Source: an uncultured Collinsella sp.
Lineage (GTDB): Bacteria; Actinomycetota; Coriobacteriia; Coriobacteriales; Coriobacteriaceae
Assembly (NCBI GenBank): GCA_900541795.1
Contig: UQLC01000027.1
Location: forward strand, 1 to 24,530
DNA: 24,530 bases
Direction: 5' to 3'
Both the position numbers and the translations under genes were made by a program. The stretch's first letter is position 1. Each line of letters starts with the position of its first letter. Positions 6,783 through 14,030 of this stretch are shown here, one piece after another. The notes below the pieces were generated by a model. It made no database searches and was not told the DNA's origin. It saw only the letters and a list, made by a program, of their open reading frames with translations.

Positions 6783-7793
6783 GTGGCAAAACAGCGCGTT
6801 ACGATCGCAGACGTCGCTCGAGAGGCGGGAACCTCGACGGCAAGCGTCTCGTATTACCTCAACGACAAACGAGAAAAGCTTAGCGAGAAGACGCAGAACA
6901 AAATCGCGCGCGTCATTAAGGAACTCGGATACGTTCCCAACGCCCAAGCGCAGACGCTCACCGGCAAGCAAACCCACGTCATTGCCATCATCATTTTGGA
7001 TAACACCAACAAATGGGCGGGGCTCGTTCTCAATGGCATGGAGCAGGTCATGCTCCCCGCGGGCTACCAGACGGTCGTTTGCACGAGCAACTTTAACCCC
7101 GAGACCGAGCTCATGTACGTCGACAAGATGCTCTCGCTGGGCGTCGATGGCTTTATCATCCAGCCCACGGCAAACTTCAAAGCCGTGCATGACCGCATTA
7201 GACGCGCCGGCAAGCCGGTCGTCTTTTTCGATGCGGCCATCTATAGCCCAGGTACCAGCTGGATCAAAACCAACCTTTACGACGGCGTGTACAACGCCAC
7301 ACAGGCACTCCTCGACGCCGGCTACGAAGATTTCTTTTCCATTGCCGCCAACATGACCGAAATGCGCACCCGCATGGAGCGTTTTCAGGGGTATGCCGAG
7401 GCGCTGGCAGCGAACGGGCAGCTCTACAAAGCGATTCCCATCGATCACAACAAGCCGTCAATCAACGAGCTCACTGAATACTTTAAATTCAAGTTCAATC
7501 CCGCCAAGCGAACCCTTATCTTCGTGCAAAATCAGTGGGCACTTCCCCGTGTCTACAAGGCCCTCCAGCCCATGGCCCATCTGCTTCCGCAGCAAATCGG
7601 CCTTTTGGGACTCAACTGCGAAGACTGGACTAATCTCACCACACCGACCGTCTCCACCATCATCGAGCCCGTCGACCAAGAAGGTCGCGAAGCAGCCGAG
7701 ATGCTGCTCGCCCTACTTGACGGAAGCAGCGAACCCGGCGAGCAGCGCATTCTCGAGTGCAAGCTCAACTGGCTCGACTCCACCTCGATCTAG
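6783..7793 (+). CDS. LacI family transcriptional regulator
   Basis: The 336-residue protein has an N-terminal LacI helix-turn-helix (about 5-26: VTIADVAREAGTSTASVSYY), the hinge helix region near YVPNAQAQTL, and a periplasmic-binding-protein-like effector domain. The start is GTG at 6783, chosen because GGAAGGAG lies 5 nt upstream and MAKQRVTIADVA is a classic LacI beginning; an in-frame ATG at 6747 has no comparable site. It is divergent from the PTS operon with a 415-bp shared region and presumably controls it in response to the imported sugar or its phosphate. The effector cannot be read from the sequence. GC3 and codon use match its neighbours. Confidence 0.94.
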   Translation: MAKQRVTIADVAREAGTSTASVSYYLNDKREKLSEKTQNKIARVIKELGYVPNAQAQTLTGKQTHVIAIIILDNTNKWAGLVLNGMEQVMLPAGYQTVVCTSNFNPETELMYVDKMLSLGVDGFIIQPTANFKAVHDRIRRAGKPVVFFDAAIYSPGTSWIKTNLYDGVYNATQALLDAGYEDFFSIAANMTEMRTRMERFQGYAEALAANGQLYKAIPIDHNKPSINELTEYFKFKFNPAKRTLIFVQNQWALPRVYKALQPMAHLLPQQIGLLGLNCEDWTNLTTPTVSTIIEPVDQEGREAAEMLLALLDGSSEPGEQRILECKLNWLDSTSI

Positions 7794-7798
7794 ACCGC

Positions 7799-7827
7799 GG
7801 GACAAATGAATCAGTAGCGTTTGTCTC
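7799..7827 (+). terminator. Weak hairpin after the lacI-type gene
   Basis: GGGACAAA (7799-7806) pairs with TTTGTCTC (7820-7827), eight pairs including one G-U, with a 13-nt loop. No clear T-run follows, so termination is doubtful. Confidence 0.35.
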
Positions 7828-7859
7828 AAATCTTAAGTATTTGTTCGACAGAACGGCCC

Positions 7860-7887
7860 TTGCCGGCTCCTGCTAGACTGGTAGATT
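7860..7887 (+). promoter_or_regulatory. Candidate promoter of the nuclease gene
   Basis: TTGCCG (7860-7865) and TAGATT (7882-7887) are spaced by 16 bp. The start codon follows 25 nt later, with AGGAG in between. Confidence 0.45.
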
Positions 7888-7912
7888 CCCAACCGTCCAT
7901 CCAGGAGCCTCA

Positions 7913-8896
7913 ATGTCGCGCAAGCCCGCCTACAAGCAAGCACTTTCCATCGGCACCGCCGTGGTGCTGGGGTTTGCGCTGTTTACGGGATCGCTCGACG
8001 GAGCGCCCAAGTTGCTGTCGCCGCAAGGCGATGAGCAGGCGGCGGCTCTGGCCGAAAAACAAAACGAAAGTCCCAGCCGCACCGACGACGAGGCGGACCT
8101 GGTCGATCGGCTCGAATCAGGAACGGCGAGCTCCCCGGACCCTCAAAACAGCCAGGACTCTGGCGATGGCTCCGATTCCGCCACAACCGACACCGGCGAC
8201 GGCGCTTCCGCGGACAGCGCCGCCACCCCCATCGACGAGGTCGAAAACCCCGACCTCAACCGCGCCCGCGGTGTTTATCTCAGCAGCATTCCCGACTACG
8301 CCGGCAACCCCTACGTTGCCCTGCGCGCCGACAGCACGCACCCGCTCGGCACACCATCATTCACGCTCGATGAATACGAGCGCGCTACAGAAGAGGGTTG
8401 CTTTAAGAAGTTCTCCAAGCTTGACAGCCTGGGCCGCACCCGCAAAGCGCTCGCCTGCGTGGGCCCCGAATCACTCGGTCAAGGCGAGCGCGGCGATATC
8501 TCGCGTATCCATCCCGCTGGATGGCGCCAGCAGCGCTACGACTTTATTCCGGGCCAGAGCCTCTACAACCGCTGCCATCTCATCGCCTGGTCGCTCTGCG
8601 GCGAAAACGCCAACCGCAAGAATCTCCTCACCGGCACGCGTTATCTCAACGAGACAGGCATGCTGCCGTTTGAGGAGCAGATTCTCGGCTACATCCGCGA
8701 GACGGGCAACCACGTGCTCTATCGCGTCACACCCATGTATAACGAAGAGGAACTTGTCTGCCGCGGCGTGCGCCTTGAGGCGCAATCGGTCGAGGACCAC
8801 GGCAAGACCCTCTGCTTCCACGTGTACTGCTACAACCTGCAGCCGCACGTGCAGATCGACTACGCCACCGGCCGCAACCAGGCATCCGGAGACTAG
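7913..8896 (+). CDS. Membrane-anchored DNA/RNA non-specific endonuclease
   Basis: This 327-residue protein starts with a positively charged N-terminus and one hydrophobic segment (about 12-26), consistent with a signal anchor or uncleaved signal peptide. A low-complexity Ser/Asp/Thr/Ala-rich linker (about 50-110) follows, then a C-terminal nuclease domain (about 118-320) of the streptococcal EndA/DNase type. YNRCHLIAW (218-226) corresponds to the catalytic RGH block, with His222 the likely general base, and NRKNLLTGTRYLN (234-246) to the metal-binding asparagine helix. Family members cut DNA and RNA without sequence specificity, for nutrient salvage, DNA uptake or defence. It appears monocistronic, with AGGAG before the ATG and a strong shared terminator afterwards. 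The usual Gly/Asp before the catalytic His is Cys here (NRCH). Family confident, role inferred. Confidence 0.88.
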   Translation: MSRKPAYKQALSIGTAVVLGFALFTGSLDGAPKLLSPQGDEQAAALAEKQNESPSRTDDEADLVDRLESGTASSPDPQNSQDSGDGSDSATTDTGDGASADSAATPIDEVENPDLNRARGVYLSSIPDYAGNPYVALRADSTHPLGTPSFTLDEYERATEEGCFKKFSKLDSLGRTRKALACVGPESLGQGERGDISRIHPAGWRQQRYDFIPGQSLYNRCHLIAWSLCGENANRKNLLTGTRYLNETGMLPFEEQILGYIRETGNHVLYRVTPMYNEEELVCRGVRLEAQSVEDHGKTLCFHVYCYNLQPHVQIDYATGRNQASGD

Positions 8897-8955
8897 TGCC
8901 GACCGCACCGCCCGTAACCCAAAAATGATTCGTTTTCCTCCGTCCCCATGGGATC

Positions 8956-8992
8956 AAAAAAGGCCGCCCTGGATTACCCAGGGCGGCCTTTT
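8956..8992. terminator. Bidirectional terminator between nuclease and EF-G-like genes
   Basis: A 15-bp perfect stem (8958-8972 with 8978-8992) with a 5-nt loop has T-runs on both strands. It would end the plus-strand nuclease transcript and the minus-strand EF-G-like transcript. Confidence 0.9.
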
Positions 8993-9025
8993 CGTCAGCG
9001 TCCACATTGCAGGCAAAACCACACG

Positions 9026-11101
9026 CTACTTGGCGCGGCCCTCCTCATAGCGCTCGACCAGCTTGGCCTGAACATCGTAGGGAACCTGCTCGTAGCCAGC
9101 GGGCTTCATGGTAAAGTCACCCGTGCCGCGCGTGATAGAGCGCAGGCGCGTCGAATAATCCGTCAGCTCTGCCAGCGGCGCCTGGGCAATGACCACGGTG
9201 TCGCCGCGCTCATCGGTCTCCATACCCGTCACGCGACCGCGCGATGCCGAGATGTCGCCCATCACAGCGCCGGCGTAGCTTTCGGGAATAGTCACCGTGA
9301 TTTCCTCGATGGGCTCCAGCACCACCGGATCGGCATCGGCGCATGCCTTGCGCAGGCCGATGCGAGCCGCCGCGCGGAACGCCATCTCGTTGGAGTCGAC
9401 GCTGTGATACGAGCCGTCGTACACAGCCACGCGAATGCCCGTGAGCGGATAGCCGGCAATAATACCGTCCTTCATGGTCTCCTGGACACCCTTGTCCACG
9501 GCGGGGATCAGCGAGCGCGGAATACGGCCACCTACGACCTCGTCCACAAACTCATAGCCATCGCTCGTGCCGTCGGGCCCAATGAGCGGCTCAACGCGCA
9601 GCCAGCAGTCGCCATACTGACCGGCGCCACCGGTCTGCTTCTTGTGGCGGCCCTGAGCGCTCGCCGTGCGGCGGATGGTCTCGCGATACGGGATGCGGAT
9701 CGGCACGCTCTTGGCAACGACCTTGGTGCGGTCCTCCAGACGGTTGAGCAGCACCGAAACCTGCGCCTCACCAACGGCGGAGATAATGGTCTGGCCGGTC
9801 TCCTCGTCGCGGTCGATGCTCATGGTCGGATCGGCCTTGCAGGCCTTCTCGATAAACGTGTAGAGCTTCTCTTCGTCGCCGCGATTCTCGGCCTCGATGG
9901 CAATGCGGTACTGCGAGTTGGGGAACTTAAACGCCGCAGCCTCGACCTTGCCGGTAATCGAGAGCGTATCGCCCGTCTCGGCCGCCAGCTTGGGTGCCAC
10001 GATAATGTCGCCGGCATAGGCGTGACCGACCTCGGTCATGTCGCGGCCGCACATCACATACAGGTGAGCCAGACGGTCGCCCTTGCGGGTACGCGCGTTG
10101 ATCAGCTCAAGACCCGGCTCAAGCGTACCCGTCAGCACCTTGATAAAGCTGATGCGACCCTGCTGCGGATCGGCCAAGGTCTTAAACACAAACGCCACCG
10201 GACGGTCATCGTCACTCGAGATCTTAAGCGAATCGCCGTCGATAAGCGGCATCTCACCGTAGTCGGTCGGCGCCGGGAAGTACGTCGCGATGTCGTCCAT
10301 CAGCGAGTTGACGCCCTGCTCCTTGATGCAATCGCCCGCAAAGACCGGCACAAAGATGCGCTCGGCAATCGCCTTCGACAGCAAGCCCTCAAGCTCCTCC
10401 TGCGTCAGCGTCTCCTCGCCTTCCAGGTACTTCATCATCAGCTCATCGTCGGCCTCGGCCACCAACTCGCACAGATGGTCATGGGCCTCCTCGGCCTGGG
10501 CACGATACTCCTCGGGAATCTCCGACTCAACGGCTTCGGTGCCGTTGCAATGGCGCGCCTTCATGCGCACCAGGTCGATAATGCCGTCAAAGTCCTCTCC
10601 CTCGCCCCAGGGAAGGGTCACGGCGCCCAATCGCGTGCCAAAGCGCTCCTGCAGCAGGTCCATCGTGGTCGCAAAGCTGGCCTCGGAGCGCGACAGGCGG
10701 TTTACGAACACCGCACGCGCCAAGCGCAGGTCCTCGGCGGCATACCAGAGCTTAACCGTCGTAGGCTGCGGGCCGGCCTCGGCGTCGACCACAAACAGAG
10801 CCGTCTCGCAGACGCTCATCGCGGCAAAGGCGTCGCCGATAAAATCGGGGTAACACGGGGCATCGAGCACATTGATGCGCGCGCCCTTCCAGTCGATCGG
10901 TGCAATGGTCGTCGAGATGGAAAATGCACGCTTGACCTCTTCGGGGTCATAGTCGAGCGTGGGCTTGGTGCCGTCGTGGCCGCCCAGGCGGGCGGTCCTG
11001 CCAGAAAGGTGGAGCATGGCCTCGGCGAGTGAAGTCTTGCCCACCCCGCCTTGGCCTACGAGCACCACGTTCCTTACATTGCCGGTCTTGGGAGCACCCA
11101 T
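9026..11101 (-). CDS. Elongation factor G-like GTPase (EF-G paralogue)
   Basis: The 691-residue protein has the full EF-G domain length: GTPase domain, domain II, and domains III-V ending near residue 690. The P-loop GQGGVGKT (16-23) is intact. The other G motifs deviate: switch II reads DAPCYPDF (80-87) instead of DTPGHVDF, so the GTPase histidine is replaced by tyrosine, and the guanine motif NKxD reads NRLS (134-137). The switch I threonine appears to be Ser61. These features place it with the EF-G-like/EF-G2 paralogues rather than the main translocase. Those proteins are conserved in actinobacteria and of poorly defined function. The ATG at 11101 is supported by a near-perfect AAGGAGGT 5-6 nt upstream; the open frame beyond it is not needed. 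It appears to stand alone with a long leader. Confidence 0.9.
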   Translation of the reverse strand: MGAPKTGNVRNVVLVGQGGVGKTSLAEAMLHLSGRTARLGGHDGTKPTLDYDPEEVKRAFSISTTIAPIDWKGARINVLDAPCYPDFIGDAFAAMSVCETALFVVDAEAGPQPTTVKLWYAAEDLRLARAVFVNRLSRSEASFATTMDLLQERFGTRLGAVTLPWGEGEDFDGIIDLVRMKARHCNGTEAVESEIPEEYRAQAEEAHDHLCELVAEADDELMMKYLEGEETLTQEELEGLLSKAIAERIFVPVFAGDCIKEQGVNSLMDDIATYFPAPTDYGEMPLIDGDSLKISSDDDRPVAFVFKTLADPQQGRISFIKVLTGTLEPGLELINARTRKGDRLAHLYVMCGRDMTEVGHAYAGDIIVAPKLAAETGDTLSITGKVEAAAFKFPNSQYRIAIEAENRGDEEKLYTFIEKACKADPTMSIDRDEETGQTIISAVGEAQVSVLLNRLEDRTKVVAKSVPIRIPYRETIRRTASAQGRHKKQTGGAGQYGDCWLRVEPLIGPDGTSDGYEFVDEVVGGRIPRSLIPAVDKGVQETMKDGIIAGYPLTGIRVAVYDGSYHSVDSNEMAFRAAARIGLRKACADADPVVLEPIEEITVTIPESYAGAVMGDISASRGRVTGMETDERGDTVVIAQAPLAELTDYSTRLRSITRGTGDFTMKPAGYEQVPYDVQAKLVERYEEGRAK

Positions 11102-11275
11102 GATGACCTCCTTGCAGGGCCGCGCGCATTGCGCGACGCCAACGGGGAGAGTTCGCGGTCGGTGCCATCCCGGGAGCAGCATGGTCGGCAGCCGAGCCGA
11201 CTCACCCTCCAAATGTCCTATGTCACCACCCTACCCTCACGGGCGACCGTCCATGCACACCTTTCGGCACACGTA

Positions 11276-11304
11276 TGGATACAGGCGGCGAGAGGAAGAG
11301 ACAA
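11276..11304 (-). promoter_or_regulatory. Weak candidate promoter for the EF-G-like gene
   Basis: On the minus strand TTGTCT (11299-11304) and TATCCA (11276-11281) are spaced by 17 bp. Both hexamers are poor matches, and the implied leader is about 165 nt with GC-rich small inverted repeats such as GTCGGC/GCCGAC near 11190-11207. Confidence 0.25.
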
Positions 11305-11341
11305 GCTTGTGAGGCGATTATTGAACCCCGCCGATGCAAAC

Positions 11342-11378
11342 AAAAAGCCGCCACAGACCGTAAGACCTGCGGCGGCTT
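11342..11378 (-). terminator. Terminator of the amino acid ABC operon
   Basis: AAGCCGCC (11345-11352) pairs with GGCGGCTT (11371-11378). The minus strand continues with a U-rich tail (complement of 11341-11346). It lies 34 nt after the ATPase stop codon. Confidence 0.8.
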
Positions 11379-11411
11379 CGCCTCAATTAATAGTTGAGCA
11401 AATACCTGAGC

Positions 11412-12176
11412 CTATCCCTCGATACGGCTCAAAAACTCACGCGTGCGCTGCTCGCGCGGATGGTCGATAACCTGCTCGGCCGGACCCTCCTCGACAATGC
11501 GGCCTCCGTCCATAAAGACCACGCGATCGGCAACATCGCGCGCAAACTGCATCGCGTGGGTCACGATCACCATCGTCATATTCTGCGCGGCAAGGTCTTT
11601 AATGACACGCAGCACCTCGGCCGTTAGCTCGGGATCGAGCGCCGAGGTCGGCTCGTCAAAGAACAAGATTTCCGGGTCGAGCGCCAAGGCGCGGGCGATA
11701 CTCACGCGCTGTTGCTGACCGCCCGAAAGCTCACACGGAACCTTGTTCTCGTTGCCCACAAGCCCCATCTGAGCAATCAATTCATGCGCACGAGCTTCCG
11801 CCTGCTCGCGCGGGCGCTTAAGAACGCGGATCGGCGCATCGGTGATGTTTTTCATCACGGTATAGTGCGGGAACAGATTGTAGTTCTGAAACACCAGGCC
11901 AAATCGCGAGCGCGCCTGCCTGGGCACATCGCCCTTCGCATAGACCGCGCCCGAACCCGCATCCGTCGCAACGGCAAGGTCGCCAAACGAGAGCGAGCCT
12001 CCGTCGAGCGTCTCGAGCAGCGTGGCACACCGCAGCAGCGTGGACTTGCCGCCACCCGAAGGCCCGATAATCGCCACGACCTCTCCACGCTTTACCTCGA
12101 GCGAGATATCCTTGAGCACCTCATTGCCGCCAAACGCCTTGCGAGCGTTCGATATATTCATTACCGAATTAATCAT
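11412..12176 (-). CDS. Polar amino acid ABC transporter, ATP-binding protein
   Basis: This 254-residue ATPase carries Walker A GPSGGGKST (38-46), Q-loop Gln97, signature LSGGQQQR (150-157), Walker B ILFFDEPTSALDP (170-182) and the switch His207. It is the GlnQ/HisP-like type that energises polar amino acid uptake. I place the start at the ATG at 12176, which overlaps the permease gene by 8 nt; an ATG at 12161 is an equally possible start giving 249 residues, and neither has a strong ribosome site. It is the last gene of a three-gene operon (binding protein, permease, ATPase). Residues 70-90 carry a small insertion rich in Gly/Ala before the Q-loop. Substrate unknown. Confidence 0.94.
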   Translation of the reverse strand: MINSVMNISNARKAFGGNEVLKDISLEVKRGEVVAIIGPSGGGKSTLLRCATLLETLDGGSLSFGDLAVATDAGSGAVYAKGDVPRQARSRFGLVFQNYNLFPHYTVMKNITDAPIRVLKRPREQAEARAHELIAQMGLVGNENKVPCELSGGQQQRVSIARALALDPEILFFDEPTSALDPELTAEVLRVIKDLAAQNMTMVIVTHAMQFARDVADRVVFMDGGRIVEEGPAEQVIDHPREQRTREFLSRIEG

Positions 12177-12822
12177 GGTAGTAATCCAATTTTTTCTCGG
12201 CGGCGCCCAGCAGCATCTCGACAACGAAATTAAAGACCCAGTAAATCAGCGCCGCAATCGCAAACGGCACCATGCTCACCTGCGAGGCGACCAGCGCCTT
12301 GGCCGTCGAGAACATCTCACCCACGCCAATGGCAAACGCCAGCGACGTGTCCTTGACCAGCGTGATGATCTCGTTGCCCATCGCCGGCAGAATACGCTTG
12401 GCGACCTGCGGCATCACGATATACAGAAACGTCTGCACGCGCGAATAGCCCAGCACCTCGGCAGCCTCGTATTGACCGCGCGGAATGGACTGCAAGCCCG
12501 AGCGATAGATCTCGGCAAAGTAACCGGCGTAGTTGATGATGAACGCCACGACGCACGCCGTCCACTTGGAATCGGGCGTGAGCGAAATGCCAAACACGTA
12601 ATACGGGGCAAAGTAGATGGCAAACATCTGCAGCATGAGCGGCGTGCCGCGCATGACCGAGATATAGATGCGCGCAATCCAGCGAAGCGGCGCGATTTTG
12701 CTCATGCGCATAAACGCCACGGGAATTCCCAGCGGAATCGACCCGAGCAGCGTCAACACAAACAGCTGCAAACTGACCAAGAACCCCTGGCCAAGCATCT
12801 GCATCATGACCTGAATAGACAT
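12169..12822 (-). CDS. Polar amino acid ABC transporter, permease
   Basis: The 217-residue membrane protein belongs to the HisM/GlnP-like permease family, with about five hydrophobic segments. The cytoplasmic EAA loop that contacts the ATPase is clear: EIYRSGLQSIPRGQYEAAEVLG. The ATG at 12822 overlaps the stop of the binding-protein gene (TAATG), indicating translational coupling; an upstream in-frame TTG at 12837 is less likely. Its 3' end overlaps the ATPase start. Only one permease gene is present, so the transporter probably uses a homodimeric channel. Confidence 0.94.
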   Translation of the reverse strand: MSIQVMMQMLGQGFLVSLQLFVLTLLGSIPLGIPVAFMRMSKIAPLRWIARIYISVMRGTPLMLQMFAIYFAPYYVFGISLTPDSKWTACVVAFIINYAGYFAEIYRSGLQSIPRGQYEAAEVLGYSRVQTFLYIVMPQVAKRILPAMGNEIITLVKDTSLAFAIGVGEMFSTAKALVASQVSMVPFAIAALIYWVFNFVVEMLLGAAEKKLDYYHD

Positions 12823-13682
12823 TACTTGAGCACCCAATTATCGAAAGACAAACCATAGCTTGAATATTTATCGCAGAGGTCCTTGACCGTGCCGTCCTCG
12901 TAGAGCGCCTTGAGCGACTCGGCTACAGCATCGGCCGACTTGGTGTCGCCCTTCTTAAAGCCAACGGCGTAGTGCTCGCTGGACAGCGGCTCATCAAGCT
13001 GCGTATAGGCATCGGGCTTGGCGGCAAGCTGATACTGGGCAATCGAAAGGTCGCACGCCACGGCATCGACCGCGCCGCTCTCGAGCTGCATAAAGGCCGT
13101 GTTGTACTCGCCGATCGTGTCGAGCGTGGCAAACGTCGCTGCCAGATCCTTCTGGTCACCCTCAAGCACGTCCTGCGCAGCGGAATCAGTCTGGGTAATC
13201 ACAGTCTTGCCGGCAAGATCGTCCCAGCCCTTGATGCCCGCATCCTTCTTGACCACCAGCACCTGCTCGTTGAGCATGTACGGCTCGGAGAACGTGTAGT
13301 CGTCCTCACGGCCCTCCATGGTAAAGCCGTTCCAGATGCAGTTGATGGCGCCCGAGTTAAGCAGCGTATCCTTGGCGTCCCAGTCGATGGCCTCGTATTT
13401 GACCTCCCAGCCCTGCTTATCGGCAACAGCCTTGGCCAGATCGAGATCAAAGCCGGTGTACTCGCCATCGTCGCCCACAAAGCCGTACGGAGGATAGGAC
13501 TTATCAAAGCCCACCACGAGCTTCTTGGACTCCGCAGCGCCCTTCACATCCTTGGCCGCGGCAGAGCCAGCAGCGGAGCCCTTGCCGGCACCACCGCCGC
13601 AACCGACAAGACCAAGGCCAAGCACCGTAGCGAGCGAGCCGGCTAGACCAACAAACTGACGACGAGACATATCGGTGTTCAT
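12822..13682 (-). CDS. Polar amino acid ABC transporter, substrate-binding lipoprotein
   Basis: This 286-residue extracellular binding protein starts MNTDMSRRQFVG, a twin-arginine-like signal, followed by a hydrophobic stretch and a lipobox ending at Cys28 (LVGC). It should be exported and lipid-anchored. The mature part has the SBP_bac_3 pattern: FDKSYPPYGF, GFDLDLAKAVA, then NCIWNGFTMEGREDDYTFSEPYM in two parts, matching the family's ligand-contact region. Members bind His, Gln, Arg, cystine and similar amino acids; I cannot choose one. AAGGGGGAT precedes the ATG. It heads the operon, downstream of a good promoter with overlapping CACTTTA repeats. Confidence 0.94.
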   Translation of the reverse strand: MNTDMSRRQFVGLAGSLATVLGLGLVGCGGGAGKGSAAGSAAAKDVKGAAESKKLVVGFDKSYPPYGFVGDDGEYTGFDLDLAKAVADKQGWEVKYEAIDWDAKDTLLNSGAINCIWNGFTMEGREDDYTFSEPYMLNEQVLVVKKDAGIKGWDDLAGKTVITQTDSAAQDVLEGDQKDLAATFATLDTIGEYNTAFMQLESGAVDAVACDLSIAQYQLAAKPDAYTQLDEPLSSEHYAVGFKKGDTKSADAVAESLKALYEDGTVKDLCDKYSSYGLSFDNWVLK

Positions 13683-13699
13683 GGTATCCCCCTTGATGG

Positions 13700-13752
13700 C
13701 ACTTTAGTTAAGTAAAGTGATTCGTGTAACGTCCAGAATCATACACTTTAGT
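13700..13752. promoter_or_regulatory. CACTTTA repeats, candidate operator
   Basis: CACTTTA (13700-13706) and TAAAGTG (13713-13719) form an inverted pair with a 6-bp spacer. A further CACTTTAGT copy at 13744-13752 falls between the -35 and -10 elements of the operon promoter. Placement over and just after the promoter is that expected for a repressor, perhaps one sensing the transported amino acid. Confidence 0.45.
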
Positions 13753-13766
13753 GAGATGGAGTACAA
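13738..13766 (-). promoter_or_regulatory. Promoter of the amino acid ABC operon
   Basis: On the minus strand TATGAT (13738-13743) is a strong -10 and TTGTAC (13761-13766) a partial -35 with 17-bp spacing. The start codon lies about 50 nt downstream of the expected transcription start. Confidence 0.6.
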
Positions 13767-13772
13767 GGGAGG

Positions 13773-13923
13773 GTTTGCCCGGCGTGGGCGGGGAGCGGCG
13801 CGTAATTAAGTTTCCTGCTCTACAGTCCTGCGCAAGACGGAAAGCACATTAAGTGCTTTCCTTTGCGTGCGGAACTCGCGATAAACTTAATTACGCGCCG
13901 CTTCCCGCCCACGCCGGGCAAAC
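13773..13923. repeat. Large inverted repeat with 41-bp arms and nested hairpin
   Basis: Bases 13773-13813 pair with 13883-13923, 41 bp with a single mismatch that would be a G-U pair in RNA. The 69-nt interior contains a 9-bp hairpin (13839-13847 with 13853-13861) and a short outer CGCAA/TTGCG pair. The arm is GC-rich outside and has AATTAAG near its inner end. No open frame lies inside and there is no terminal T-run. It occupies the region between two divergent genes. Possible identities are a MITE-like or REP-like element, a structured small RNA, or a replication/segregation site. I do not recognise the family. Confidence 0.9.
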
Positions 13924-13985
13924 ATCGTTGGACTTATCACTGACATGAAATAGGCGCTTGTATATCGTCCGCTAGCTTGGCACGG

Positions 13986-13991
13986 TACAAT
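13986..13991 (+). promoter_or_regulatory. Candidate -10 element for the rRNA methyltransferase gene
   Basis: TACAAT is a good -10 hexamer 39 nt before the start codon. A -35 at normal spacing is not convincing; TTGTAT at 13958-13963 is 22 bp away. Confidence 0.3.
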
Positions 13992-14030
13992 GCTTTCAGC
14001 TTTCAATTTGTAAATTAGTGGGGTTAATTC

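Noticed and set aside
8948..11032. Plus-strand open frame opposite the EF-G-like gene
   Set aside because: Antisense shadow of a long GC-rich gene; no recognisable domain and it starts inside a terminator hairpin.
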